This document shows positions 54,567 to 63,048 of a DNA stretch of 64,000 nt, one piece after another. Source of the DNA: Roseobacter sp. MH60115 (GTDB lineage Bacteria > Pseudomonadota > Alphaproteobacteria > Rhodobacterales > Rhodobacteraceae); contig NZ_JADOBQ010000002.1 of assembly GCF_015644665.1 (NCBI RefSeq), forward strand, positions 806,001 to 870,000. The letters run 5' to 3'. Position 1 is the first letter of the stretch; every line of letters starts with the position of its first letter. Position numbers and translations under genes: made by a program. The notes beneath the pieces were generated by a model. The model had not been told where the DNA came from. It saw only the letters and a program-made list of their open reading frames with translations, and ran no database searches.

Positions 54567-56123
54567 ATGAAACGATTCTTGACAGCGACCGCTGCGCTTG
54601 CCCTGACAAGCGGTATGGCGTCGGCTGAGTACAGCCTGACGATCCTGCACACCAATGATTTCCACGCCCGCTTTGAGCCGATCAACAAGTATGACAGCAG
54701 CTGTTCCGCCGAGGACGATGCCGAAGGCGAATGCTTTGGCGGCTCTGCCCGGCTGATCACGGCGATTGAAGAGGCCCGCGCGCGCTCGAACAACGCGATC
54801 CTTGTCGATGGCGGCGATCAGTTCCAGGGCACGCTCTTCTACACCTATTACAAAGGCGCGCTGGCCGCCGAGATGATGAACAAGATGGGCTATGACGCGA
54901 TGACCGTGGGCAACCACGAATTCGACGATGGCCCCGAGGTGTTGCGCGGGTTCATGGACGCGGTGAACTTCCCCGTTCTGATGTCCAACGCGGATGTCTC
55001 CGCCGAACCGCTGCTGGCGGATACGCTGGCCAAATCCACGGTGATTGAGCGCGGTGGCGAAAAGCTGGGCCTGATCGGTCTGACGCCGGAGGATACGGAT
55101 GAGCTGGCCTCGCCCGGAGACAACATCACCTTCTCCGATCCCGTGGCCGCGGTGCAGGGAGAGGTTGACCGGCTGACGGCGGAAGGCGTGAACAAGATCA
55201 TCGTGCTCAGCCATTCGGGCTACGGCGTTGACCAGCGCGTGGCGGCTGAGACCACCGGTGTCGATGTGATCGTCGGCGGGCATTCCAACTCACTGCTGTC
55301 GAACACATCCGATCGCGCGGATGGGCCCTACCCGACCATGGTGGGCGATACTGCCATCGTACAGGCCTATGCCTATGGCAAGTTCCTGGGCGAGCTGAAC
55401 CTGACCTTCGACGATGCGGGTAATATCACCGAAGCCCGGGGCGAGCCGCTGTTGATCGATGCCTCCGTGAGCAAAGACAGCGCCACTGCAGACCGTATCG
55501 CCGAGGCGGCCCAACCGCTGGAGGAAATCCGCAACAAGGTCGTGGCGGAAACGGCCTCGGAAATCATCGGTGTGCGCGAAGATTGCCGGGCGCGGGAATG
55601 CGCCATGGGCAACCTGATCGCCGATGCAATGCTGGACCGGGTCAAGGATCAGGGGGTTGAGATCGCGATCCAGAACGGCGGCGGTATCCGCGCCAGCATC
55701 GATGCGGGCAAGGTGACCATGGGCGAAGTGCTGACGGTGCTGCCGTTCCAGAACACGCTGAGCACCTTTGACGTGACCGGCGCCAAGATCATCGAGGCGC
55801 TGGAAAACGGTGTCAGCCAGCACGAAGAGGGCGCAGGCCGTTTCCCGCAGGTGGCGGGCATGAGCTATGCCTTTGACGTGTCCCAACCCGCAGGCAGCCG
55901 GATCAGCGATGTGATGGTGGGCGGTGCGCCGATTGACCCGGCCAAGGTCTATTCGGTCGTGTCGAACAACTATGTCCGCAACGGCGGGGACGGCTACGAC
56001 ATGTTCAAGGATGCGGAAAACGCCTATGACTTCGGGCCGGATGTAGCCGACGTCACGGCGGATTTCCTGGCGGCGCAAGGACCCTATACGCCTTACACCG
56101 ATGGCCGTATCACGGCGAAGTAA
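54567..56123 (+). CDS. Periplasmic 5'-nucleotidase/metallophosphoesterase (UshA-like)
   Basis: The 518-residue exported enzyme has a signal peptide (RFLTATAALALTSGMASA). The two-metal metallophosphoesterase domain has ILHTNDFHARFEP, LVDGGDQFQG, VGNHEFDDG, VLSHSGYGVD and IVGGHSNS. The 5'-nucleotidase C-terminal domain has IAIQNGGGIRASI, GEVLTVLPFQNTL and SNNYVRNGGDGYDMF. It dephosphorylates extracellular nucleotides so nucleosides can be imported and used by the salvage enzymes encoded at 33-37 kb. The start follows GAGGGG; a terminator follows the gene. Confidence 0.93.
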   Translation: MKRFLTATAALALTSGMASAEYSLTILHTNDFHARFEPINKYDSSCSAEDDAEGECFGGSARLITAIEEARARSNNAILVDGGDQFQGTLFYTYYKGALAAEMMNKMGYDAMTVGNHEFDDGPEVLRGFMDAVNFPVLMSNADVSAEPLLADTLAKSTVIERGGEKLGLIGLTPEDTDELASPGDNITFSDPVAAVQGEVDRLTAEGVNKIIVLSHSGYGVDQRVAAETTGVDVIVGGHSNSLLSNTSDRADGPYPTMVGDTAIVQAYAYGKFLGELNLTFDDAGNITEARGEPLLIDASVSKDSATADRIAEAAQPLEEIRNKVVAETASEIIGVREDCRARECAMGNLIADAMLDRVKDQGVEIAIQNGGGIRASIDAGKVTMGEVLTVLPFQNTLSTFDVTGAKIIEALENGVSQHEEGAGRFPQVAGMSYAFDVSQPAGSRISDVMVGGAPIDPAKVYSVVSNNYVRNGGDGYDMFKDAENAYDFGPDVADVTADFLAAQGPYTPYTDGRITAK

Positions 56124-56146
56124 CCGGACTTTCACGCATTGGATTA

Positions 56147-56176
56147 ACGCGCGCGATGCATTTCGCGCGCGTTTTC
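56147..56176 (+). terminator. Rho-independent terminator after the 5'-nucleotidase gene
   Basis: ACGCGCGCGA (56147-56156) pairs perfectly with TCGCGCGCGT (56163-56172) around TGCATT, and TTTC follows. Confidence 0.85.
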
Positions 56177-56232
56177 TACATAAGCTGCATACCCGCTGGT
56201 GGTGACCGCGCAGAGCCACTATTCTGCGCACC

Positions 56233-56916
56233 ATGTGCGGACGCTTTGTCATAACCCTGCCTGTCGATGACATGGCGCAAGTGTTCGAGGCGCTGCCGGA
56301 CAACGATCTGCCAGATGTACCGAACTACAACGTTTGCCCCACCACCCGAGTGCATGTGGTGCAGGGGGGCGGCGAAGGATCACGGCGTCTGACCTCCATG
56401 CGCTGGGGATTTCTGCCGCATTGGTACAAAAGCCCGACAGCTGGTCCACTGCTGATCAATGCGCGTGCTGAAACCATCGCGGAAAAGCCTGCCTTTCGCG
56501 AGGCCGCGCGTCAGCGGCGGGCGCTTGTGGTGGCCAGCGGCTTCTACGAATGGACCAAAACGCCGGAGGGCGCGCGCGATCCGTGGTACATCACACCAGC
56601 CGACGGCGGGGCGCTGGTCATGGCGGCTGTCTGGCAGGACTGGATCAGCCCGGAGGGCGAGCGGCTGCGATGCTGTGCGCTTGTCACGACTGCCGCCAAT
56701 CGCGGCATGTCTCAAATCCACCACCGCATGCCCGTGGTCCTGCAACCCGCCGACTGGCCACTCTGGCTGGGCGAAGCGGGCCACGGGGCGGCCCGTCTGA
56801 TGCGTGCCACGCCAGAAGACACGCTGCGGTGGCACCGCGTGGATCGCGCGGTGAACTCCAACAAGGCCGTCGGCCCTGAATTGACGGTGCCGCTACAGGA
56901 CATTGCCGGGGCTTGA
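56233..56916 (+). CDS. SRAP/HMCES (YedK) DNA-protein crosslink protein
   Basis: The 227-residue protein begins MCGRF, leaving Cys 2 as the N-terminal nucleophile after Met removal; it forms a thiazolidine crosslink with abasic sites in single-stranded DNA. Other active-site residues are present: N76 and E80 in LINARAETI, E106 in GFYEW, and H164 in IHHRMPVVL. The N-terminal Cys fixes the start at 56233. No SOS box (GTTC-N7-GTTC) is visible upstream. Confidence 0.94.
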   Translation: MCGRFVITLPVDDMAQVFEALPDNDLPDVPNYNVCPTTRVHVVQGGGEGSRRLTSMRWGFLPHWYKSPTAGPLLINARAETIAEKPAFREAARQRRALVVASGFYEWTKTPEGARDPWYITPADGGALVMAAVWQDWISPEGERLRCCALVTTAANRGMSQIHHRMPVVLQPADWPLWLGEAGHGAARLMRATPEDTLRWHRVDRAVNSNKAVGPELTVPLQDIAGA

Positions 56917-56945
56917 GGTCGCGACATCGGGTGTTTTTATGTAGA

Positions 56946-57290
56946 TCAGGGCGCGAGTGATCGGCGTGCCAGATCCAGACGCCCTTCGATCAGACGCTGG
57001 GACTTGCCGTGAAACCGTCCGGCCATGGTGGCATCGATCTCCAACGTGACCTCCTCGCCATGCGCAATGGTTCCGGTTGTCCAACCGCCGCCGGAACTGC
57101 TGACCCGATGCGCCCGCCCGCTGACGTTGACGAAGCGCAGCGTGTCGCCGGGCGTAAACGCGGTGCGATTTGGGAAATAGGTGGTCTGCAGGATCATGAT
57201 CACGCGCTCTTCGGCCAGCGCGCGCGCGCCCGTGAATGGGACCGATCCAAGGAATACCAAGGCAACTAACGAAACAGATTTGAACACCAA
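56946..57290 (-). CDS. Cupredoxin-like secreted protein
   Basis: This protein of about 114 residues has a signal peptide (FKSVSLVALVFLGSVPF) and a domain resembling small blue-copper-like proteins: FPNRTAFTPGDTLRFVNVSG, then AHRVSSSGG and FHGKSQRL. One His (AHRV) and the FHG His could be ligands, but no ligand Cys or Met is evident, so copper binding is doubtful. No ATG fits; TTG 57290 (seven bases after AAGGG) or GTG 57287 are the likely starts. Confidence 0.55.
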   Translation of the reverse strand: MVFKSVSLVALVFLGSVPFTGARALAEERVIMILQTTYFPNRTAFTPGDTLRFVNVSGRAHRVSSSGGGWTTGTIAHGEEVTLEIDATMAGRFHGKSQRLIEGRLDLARRSLAP

Positions 57291-57490
57291 ACAAACACCC
57301 TTGAACCGACCCCACCCAATCGGCTGATGCGTTTTGATTAAAATTGAAATGGGGCTGAAAAGGGCCGGGCCGGTGTCGCCGCAGCGGCAATCGACCCGTG
57401 CACAGAGTGTTTCTGAACCCGGTACAGTATATTGAAATATCAGGATTTTCTCGTTAGGAGTGTATCGGGAATAATAAAAAACTATACTCT

Positions 57491-58396
57491 CTAGGGGGTT
57501 AGCCTTTGGGCGGCCAACCAATCACGAAAAGAGACAAGTGCGGGTGGCCCGGCACGGTCTTTCGGCCAGACAAGATAATAGGTCCCAATGGTTTGTGATG
57601 TCTGCTCCGAGGCGAGAACGAGTTGGCCATCGGCCAGATAGGGTTCCGCAAAGAACGTGGGCAGGAGCGCGATGCCCAACCCGTGAATGGCCGCCTGTGC
57701 CATGGTGGAGAACTGATCGAAAACCATGCCGGGAGGCGGCTCCTCTGCGTGCCCCAGCGCGCGCAACCATCGCGCCCATCCGCGCGGTCGGGTGTCCAGA
57801 TGCAGCAGATCGTACCGCAGGATCTCCTCCGGATCGGTCAGCGCAGCGTCGATAAGGGACGGGGCACAGACCGGCACGACGGTCTCTGATAGCAGCGGCA
57901 GGTATGCCACGCCGGGCCAGTCCTCGCGCCCGAAATGAATAGCCGCATCAAAAGAAGAGGTGCGGAAATCGAAAGGCGCCAGCCGGGTGGACAGGTTCAC
58001 CGTCACCTCCGGGTGCCTGCGCGCGAAATCGCGCAGACGCGGTGCCAGCCAATGCATCCCGAAGGCGGGTAGAATGGCGAGGTTCAGCGGCCCGCCCTCG
58101 ACATTCGTTTGCGCCGAGACAGCGGCCTGGGCCAGGTGCTGCAGGACAGTGCGCACCTCTCTCACATAATCTTGTCCTTTGGGGGTCAGGACCAGCCCGC
58201 GTCCCTCGCGGGCCAGCAACGCCACGCCCAGCTGGTCCTCCAGTGCTTTCAACTGACGGCTGATCGCACTTTGCGTCAGCGACAGTTCCGCCGCCGCCTG
58301 CGTCGCACTGCCCAGTCGTGCGACCGCTTCAAAAGCGATCAGCGCGGAAATGGAGGGCAGGTAGCGGCGCGGCACCGACATATGAGTTTTTCTCAT
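57491..58396 (-). CDS. LysR family regulator (GcvA/GcdR-like)
   Basis: The 301-residue LysR-type regulator has an N-terminal HTH ([32 protein letters not shown]) and a co-inducer-binding domain ([31 protein letters not shown]). The N-terminus is of the GcvA type. It is divergent from glutaryl-CoA dehydrogenase with a 93-base gap, the arrangement of GcdR-type activators responding to glutarate. Start is 58396 or, equally, 58381 (MSVPRRYLP). Confidence 0.87.
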   Translation of the reverse strand: MRKTHMSVPRRYLPSISALIAFEAVARLGSATQAAAELSLTQSAISRQLKALEDQLGVALLAREGRGLVLTPKGQDYVREVRTVLQHLAQAAVSAQTNVEGGPLNLAILPAFGMHWLAPRLRDFARRHPEVTVNLSTRLAPFDFRTSSFDAAIHFGREDWPGVAYLPLLSETVVPVCAPSLIDAALTDPEEILRYDLLHLDTRPRGWARWLRALGHAEEPPPGMVFDQFSTMAQAAIHGLGIALLPTFFAEPYLADGQLVLASEQTSQTIGTYYLVWPKDRAGPPALVSFRDWLAAQRLTP

Positions 58397-58489
58397 GGAT
58401 CGCAGGATAAAGCATCGTTAGTCATTTGCCCGTGCTTTTGCAATAATGCGGCAAAGCCCGGCCCGGGCGCATTGCTGCGAGGATATGAC

Positions 58490-59713
58490 ATGAATGTTGA
58501 GACCCCCGTTCTGAAAGCCAAGGATGCCCCTGATCTGGGTGCGTTTGACTGGTCCGATCCGTTTCGTCTGGCCGACCAGCTCGAAGAGGACGAGCGGATG
58601 ATCGAGGAATCCGCCCGCGCCTATGCGCAGGAAAAGCTGCAGCCGCGCATCATTGACGCCTTCGCAAATGAGACAACCGAGCCTGCGATTTTCCGCGAAA
58701 TGGGGGAGATGGGTCTGCTGGGCGTGACCTGTCCGGAAGAATACGGCGGGCTGGGCGGGTCCAATGTCTCCTACGGCGTGGTCGCGCGCGAAGTGGAGCG
58801 GGTCGATTCCGGCTATCGGTCAATGATGTCGGTCCAGTCGAGCCTGGTGATCTATCCGATCTATGCCTATGGCTCCGAGGCGCAACGCAAGAAGTACCTG
58901 CCCAAGCTCTGCGCCGGCGAATGGATCGGCTGTTTTGGGTTGACCGAACCGGATGCGGGGTCCGATCCGGCAGGTATGAAAACCCGGGCGGAAAAGACGG
59001 CGACCGGCTACAAGCTGACCGGATCCAAGATGTGGATTTCAAATGCGCCGATTGCGGATGTCTTCGTGGTCTGGGCGAAATCCGAAGAGCATGGTGGAAA
59101 GATCCGCGGGTTTATCCTGGAAAAGGGCATGACCGGGCTCAGCACACCAAAGGTGGGCAACAAGCTGTCCTTGCGGGCTTCTGTTACCGGTGAGATTGTC
59201 ATGGACGGCGTCGAAGTGGGCGACGACGCGCTGCTGCCCAACGTGCAGGGTCTGAAAGGCCCGTTCGGATGTCTGAACCGGGCGCGCTATGGCATCAGCT
59301 GGGGCGCGATGGGGGCGGCTGAATTCTGCTGGCACGCGGCGCGGCAATACGGGCTGGACCGCCATCAGTTTGGTAAGCCTCTTGCGGGCACGCAGCTTTT
59401 CCAGAAAAAGCTTGCGGATATGATGACGGAGATTTCACTGGGCCTGCAGGGTGCGCTGCGTGTGGGACGCCTGTTGGATCAGGCCAATGCCGCCCCTGAG
59501 ATGGTCTCCATCGTGAAGCGGAACAACTGCGGCAAGGCGCTCGATATCGCGCGCATGTCGCGCGATATGCACGGCGGCAATGGAATCAGCGGTGAATTCC
59601 AGGTGATCCGGCACATGATGAACCTTGAAACGGTGAACACCTATGAGGGCACGCATGATGTGCACGCGCTGATCCTTGGCCGGGCGCAAACCGGTATCCA
59701 GGCATTTTTCTGA
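58490..59713 (+). CDS. gcdH: Glutaryl-CoA dehydrogenase
   Basis: This 407-residue flavoprotein dehydrogenates and decarboxylates glutaryl-CoA to crotonyl-CoA in lysine and tryptophan catabolism. Seen are [31 protein letters not shown], the [12 protein letters not shown] strand and the catalytic glutamate in [12 protein letters not shown] (E386). The N-terminus [19 protein letters not shown] is typical. The start at 58490 follows AGGA; longer in-frame readings cross the divergent LysR gene. Crotonyl-CoA would enter the beta-oxidation route encoded at 41-50 kb. Confidence 0.94.
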   Translation: MNVETPVLKAKDAPDLGAFDWSDPFRLADQLEEDERMIEESARAYAQEKLQPRIIDAFANETTEPAIFREMGEMGLLGVTCPEEYGGLGGSNVSYGVVAREVERVDSGYRSMMSVQSSLVIYPIYAYGSEAQRKKYLPKLCAGEWIGCFGLTEPDAGSDPAGMKTRAEKTATGYKLTGSKMWISNAPIADVFVVWAKSEEHGGKIRGFILEKGMTGLSTPKVGNKLSLRASVTGEIVMDGVEVGDDALLPNVQGLKGPFGCLNRARYGISWGAMGAAEFCWHAARQYGLDRHQFGKPLAGTQLFQKKLADMMTEISLGLQGALRVGRLLDQANAAPEMVSIVKRNNCGKALDIARMSRDMHGGNGISGEFQVIRHMMNLETVNTYEGTHDVHALILGRAQTGIQAFF

Positions 59714-59723
59714 GCGGCGCGCC

Positions 59724-59776
59724 CCGGGGGCTGTCGGCCCCCGGACCCCCGAGCATATTGCGCGAACAATGAAGCG
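59724..59776 (+). repeat. Dispersed repeat family B, plus orientation
   Basis: CCGGGGGC/GCCCCCGG (59724-59744) forms a perfect eight-pair hairpin, followed by ACCCCCGAGCATATTG and an AATGAAG end. It is a more diverged copy of the elements at 31941-31990 and 20446-20509. It follows the gcdH stop by about ten bases, where it may serve as a terminator, and overlaps an unlikely upstream start (59769) of the next gene. Confidence 0.6.
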
Positions 59777-59840
59777 GGGCGTCTGGTCAGCCGATGTGCT
59801 GTACCATAAAAACGCGGAACAACTTGATTTTGGGGGCGGT

Positions 59841-62021
59841 ATGGACCGCGTGAAGATTGTGCATGAAGCCCTGGTGCGGCGGCTTGCGGTTGGTGATTTT
59901 CCGGGTGGTGCGGCTCCGGCTGGCCCGCTTGAGCCGGCCATGGCGCTGGCGCTTTACCAGGCGCAGGTGTTGAGCCGGGTGCTGGATATCCAGAGCCGCG
60001 CAATGCAGAAGATGGGGCAGGGGTTCTACACCATTGGTTCGTCCGGGCATGAGGGCATGGCGGCTGTGGCGCAGGCCTTGCGCCCCGATGATATCGCCTT
60101 TTTGCATTACCGCGATGCCGCGTTTCAGATCGCGCGTGCGCAGCAGGTTGGACAATCGGGCATGATGCGGGACATGCTGTTGAGTTTCGCCTGTTCCGCC
60201 GAGGATCCGATCAGTGGCGGGCGGCACAAGGTTTTGGGCAGCAGGCCACTGATGATCCCGCCCCAGACCTCGACCATCGCCAGCCATCTGCCGAAAGCGC
60301 TCGGGGCAGCCTATAGCATTGGCCTCGCCCGTCGTCGCGCGCCCGAACATCGCTGCCTTGCGCGCGATGGCCTTGCGATGGTTTCTTTCGGCGATGCCTC
60401 GGCCAATCATTCGACGGCGCAGGGCGCGATCAATGCGGCGGGCTGGACGGCGGTGCAGGGTGTGCCTCTGCCGTTGCTAATGGTTTGCGAAGACAACGGT
60501 ATCGGGATTTCAACCAAGACACCTGCGGGATGGATCAAGGCCTCTTTCCAGCATCGTCCAGGCATCCGCTATTTCGAGGCGGACGGGCTGGATATCTTTG
60601 ACACCTTTGCTGTCGCATCCGAGGCGGCCCATTTCGTGCGCACCAGACGGCAGCCCGCGTTTCTGCACGTGCGGATGGTGCGGCTCTACGGTCACGCCGG
60701 GGCTGATGTCGCGACCAGCTACTTGCCGCGTGCAGAGGTCGAAGCGGATGAGGCGAATGATCCCTTGCTGCATTCGGCGCGTCTGCTGACAGAGGCGCAG
60801 CTGGCGTCTGCGGAGACACTGTCCGGAATGTATCTTGAGACCCTGGAGGCTGTGGCGGCAGAAGCGGAGAAGGTTGTCAAACGCCCGCATCTTGAAACCG
60901 CGCAGGATGTGATGGAGACCCTGATCCCGCCGGCGCGAAACTGCGCGCCGACAAACGGCCCCGATCCGCAGCAGCGCTTGCATCTCTTCGGCGGCGATGC
61001 CCCGCAAATGGATGCGCCGCAACCGATGTCGCGGATCATCAACTGGGCGCTGCATGATCTGATGCTCGCACATCCCGAGACCTTGGTCATGGGCGAAGAT
61101 GTGGGGCGAAAGGGGGGCGTCTACGGCGTCACGCAAAAGCTGCAGGCGCGGTTCGGTCCTGATCGGGTGATCGACACGCTGCTGGATGAGCAGTCCATTC
61201 TCGGGCTGGCCATTGGCACGGCGCACAACGGTTTCATCCCGATGCCGGAAATTCAGTTCCTCGCCTACCTGCATAATGCCGAGGATCAGCTGCGCGGCGA
61301 AGCGGCAACCTTGCCGTTCTTCAGCCGGGGTCAGTGGACCAACCCGATGGTGCTGCGCATTGCCGGGCTGGGGTACCAGAAGGGGTTCGGTGGGCATTTC
61401 CACAATGACAACTCTCTGGCCGTGCTGCGCGATATCCCCGGGATTGTTATTGCCTGCCCGTCGACCGGCGCTGATGCCGCGCGGGTGTTACGGGAATGTC
61501 ACCGTCTGGCACGTGAAGAGCAGCGGGTTTGCGTTTTTGTCGAACCTATCGCGCTTTACCCGATGCGGGACCTGCATGACACAGGCGATGGTGCGTGGAT
61601 GACGCGCTACCCCGACCCTGATGAGCGCATTGCATGGGATCAGATCGGAGTGCACGGCGACGGCACGGATGTGGCAATTGTGACCTACGGCAATGGCCAT
61701 TATCTGTCGCGTCGGGCACAGGGTGTTCTGGCGGGAGAAGGGATCCGGGTGCGTGTCATCGACCTGCGCTGGCTGGCGCCCTTGCCTGAAGAGGCGTTGA
61801 TGGCGGCCGTTCAGGCGTGTGATCATGTGCTTGTGGTGGATGAGTGCCGGCGGACCGGCGGGCAGGCCGAGGCGCTGATGACGCTCTTTGCCGAACGCGG
61901 GTTTGGTAAGGTTGCGCGCCTGACGGCAGAGGACAGTTTCATTGCGACGGGTCCCGCCTATGCGGCGACGCTTCCGTCTCGGGATAGCATCGTCGCCGCC
62001 GCAAAGGCATTGCTGGCCTGA
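59841..62021 (+). CDS. Fused 2-oxoacid dehydrogenase E1 (alpha and beta subunits)
   Basis: This 726-residue protein joins the E1 alpha subunit (about 1-345; TPP motif FGDASANHSTAQGAIN) to E1 beta (about 378-726; MGEDVGRKGGVYGVT, LDEQSILGLAIG, DLRWLAPLPEEAL). E1 decarboxylates a 2-oxoacid with thiamine diphosphate and acylates the E2 lipoyl domain; the type resembles branched-chain or acetoin dehydrogenase. No E2 or E3 gene is in the window. I chose ATG 59841; the frame is open to 59676 and an ATG at 59769 exists, but that lies at the edge of a repeat. It is 128 bases downstream of gcdH and may be co-expressed. Confidence 0.88.
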   Translation: MDRVKIVHEALVRRLAVGDFPGGAAPAGPLEPAMALALYQAQVLSRVLDIQSRAMQKMGQGFYTIGSSGHEGMAAVAQALRPDDIAFLHYRDAAFQIARAQQVGQSGMMRDMLLSFACSAEDPISGGRHKVLGSRPLMIPPQTSTIASHLPKALGAAYSIGLARRRAPEHRCLARDGLAMVSFGDASANHSTAQGAINAAGWTAVQGVPLPLLMVCEDNGIGISTKTPAGWIKASFQHRPGIRYFEADGLDIFDTFAVASEAAHFVRTRRQPAFLHVRMVRLYGHAGADVATSYLPRAEVEADEANDPLLHSARLLTEAQLASAETLSGMYLETLEAVAAEAEKVVKRPHLETAQDVMETLIPPARNCAPTNGPDPQQRLHLFGGDAPQMDAPQPMSRIINWALHDLMLAHPETLVMGEDVGRKGGVYGVTQKLQARFGPDRVIDTLLDEQSILGLAIGTAHNGFIPMPEIQFLAYLHNAEDQLRGEAATLPFFSRGQWTNPMVLRIAGLGYQKGFGGHFHNDNSLAVLRDIPGIVIACPSTGADAARVLRECHRLAREEQRVCVFVEPIALYPMRDLHDTGDGAWMTRYPDPDERIAWDQIGVHGDGTDVAIVTYGNGHYLSRRAQGVLAGEGIRVRVIDLRWLAPLPEEALMAAVQACDHVLVVDECRRTGGQAEALMTLFAERGFGKVARLTAEDSFIATGPAYAATLPSRDSIVAAAKALLA

Positions 62022-62715
62022 CATTGTTTTGAACCGCAGGGCTGGGTCCACACTCATCTGGTGCATGTAATTGAGCAGCGCACAGTCTTTGGCAATTTTG
62101 TCATTGGCGCAGCGATAAGAAACCATGATCCGCAACGTCGACGCCCGGCCTGTTGATGGAACGCCCAAGTAGGGATGCTGATAAGTCATTGTCATCGACG
62201 GGTAACCCGGGACAGCCGGGTAATTGCCATCCCCGATCCGGCAGCCGCAATTAGCGCCTTTGCGGTTCGGGAAAGCTGCCGGAATGGGGGCGCGGTGATC
62301 CGTTACGAACCCCTCTCCTCTGTCCATTGGAGCCGCCGATTGACGGGTCATAAAAAGTCAAATCGCCCGGCAACGTTTCGACCAGATCCGCGTTTTGGGC
62401 GCTCTGATTGCTGTCGGGCAACAGTCCCTCGTGGGCCGATGGACCTAAGGAAAATGTTTCTAACTCCCGTTTCCCTCCGAAGGGATCACGCCCGGCCTGT
62501 CGCATCAGATGGGGAAGACCAAGGATGATTCGTGCTTGGATTATCTGGCCACTTTCGACCTTGCAGAACCTCCCGACGCCTAAAAATGCCAACCGTTTGG
62601 AGGGGTAAATGCCAAAAATACGGGCGTCGGACGTGCCTGCGTAATGGGTGGCAGAGGCAATTCGGGCGTCGCCTTCCGCGCATCGGTTTGCCCCAGCGAT
62701 GAATATATCGTCTCT
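62022..62715 (-). pseudogene. Frameshifted double SnoaL-like (NTF2-fold) protein gene
   Basis: Two minus-strand segments in frames that differ by one match successive halves of the two-domain SnoaL/NTF2-like proteins found in roseobacter carbohydrate loci. The first half (62715 to about 62330) reads DDIFIAGANRCAEGDARIAS, then HYAGTSDARIFGI, and LPHLMRQAGRDPFGG. The second (about 62330 to 62022) reads AAFPNRKGANCGCRIGDG, then PYLGVPSTGRASTLRI and LLNYMHQMSVDP. The switch falls near 62320-62335 (around SIGGSNG). The 5' end is blocked by TGA at 62716-62718 and the 3' end runs antisense into the E1 gene, so both ends are lost. Confidence 0.65.
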
Positions 62716-63048
62716 TCAATGTACGTGCTGCAGTGCGGCGCGAAGCGGTTTGAAGACCCCTTCGACCATCACGTCAGTACCTGGCAGAGAACCACATGTA
62801 GGCGACATATCGAAGCTGCAGCAGGGGTGCAGAAGCCGATCACACCTGCGCCGCAGCGCAGCGCCATCCAAGCTTTGCAGGCTGTTTAAAAAAACGCGAA
62901 TTGTCAGCTTTGTGCTCCGCATCGAAGCAAGTGCCGCGCGCTTTGGTTGAGCTTTGCACACGTGTGCAAAAATCTCTTGCCAAGCGCCAAGTTGAATGTC
63001 TAGCGTTAATACATCCTGCAAAAGGCAGGGCGCGACAGCGGGGGCGGC
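62716..63048. other. Intergenic region ahead of the ABC transporter gene
   Basis: These 333 bases hold no recognisable gene. The left part is probably residual DNA from the adjacent pseudogene. The right part contains the LacI-type palindrome at 62953-62970 and a TTGCCA that may be a -35 element (62977-62982), so the promoter of the transporter gene is probably here. Confidence 0.5.
62953..62970. promoter_or_regulatory. Perfect 18-base palindrome, LacI-family-type operator
   Basis: TTTGCACAC at 62953-62961 and its exact reverse complement GTGTGCAAA at 62962-62970 meet at a central CG, the hallmark of LacI/GalR-family operators. It ends 78 bases before the ABC ATPase start, just ahead of a possible -35 box. 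A LacI-type regulator gene would be expected nearby, outside the window. Confidence 0.65.

Noticed and set aside
56177-56232. SOS box ahead of the SRAP gene
   Set aside because: No GTTC-N7-GTTC motif is present in the intergenic region.
59769-59840. Earlier ATG start (59769) for the fused E1 protein
   Set aside because: It sits at the edge of a family B repeat and lacks a ribosome-binding site; ATG 59841 gives a normal E1 alpha N-terminus. Not fully excluded.
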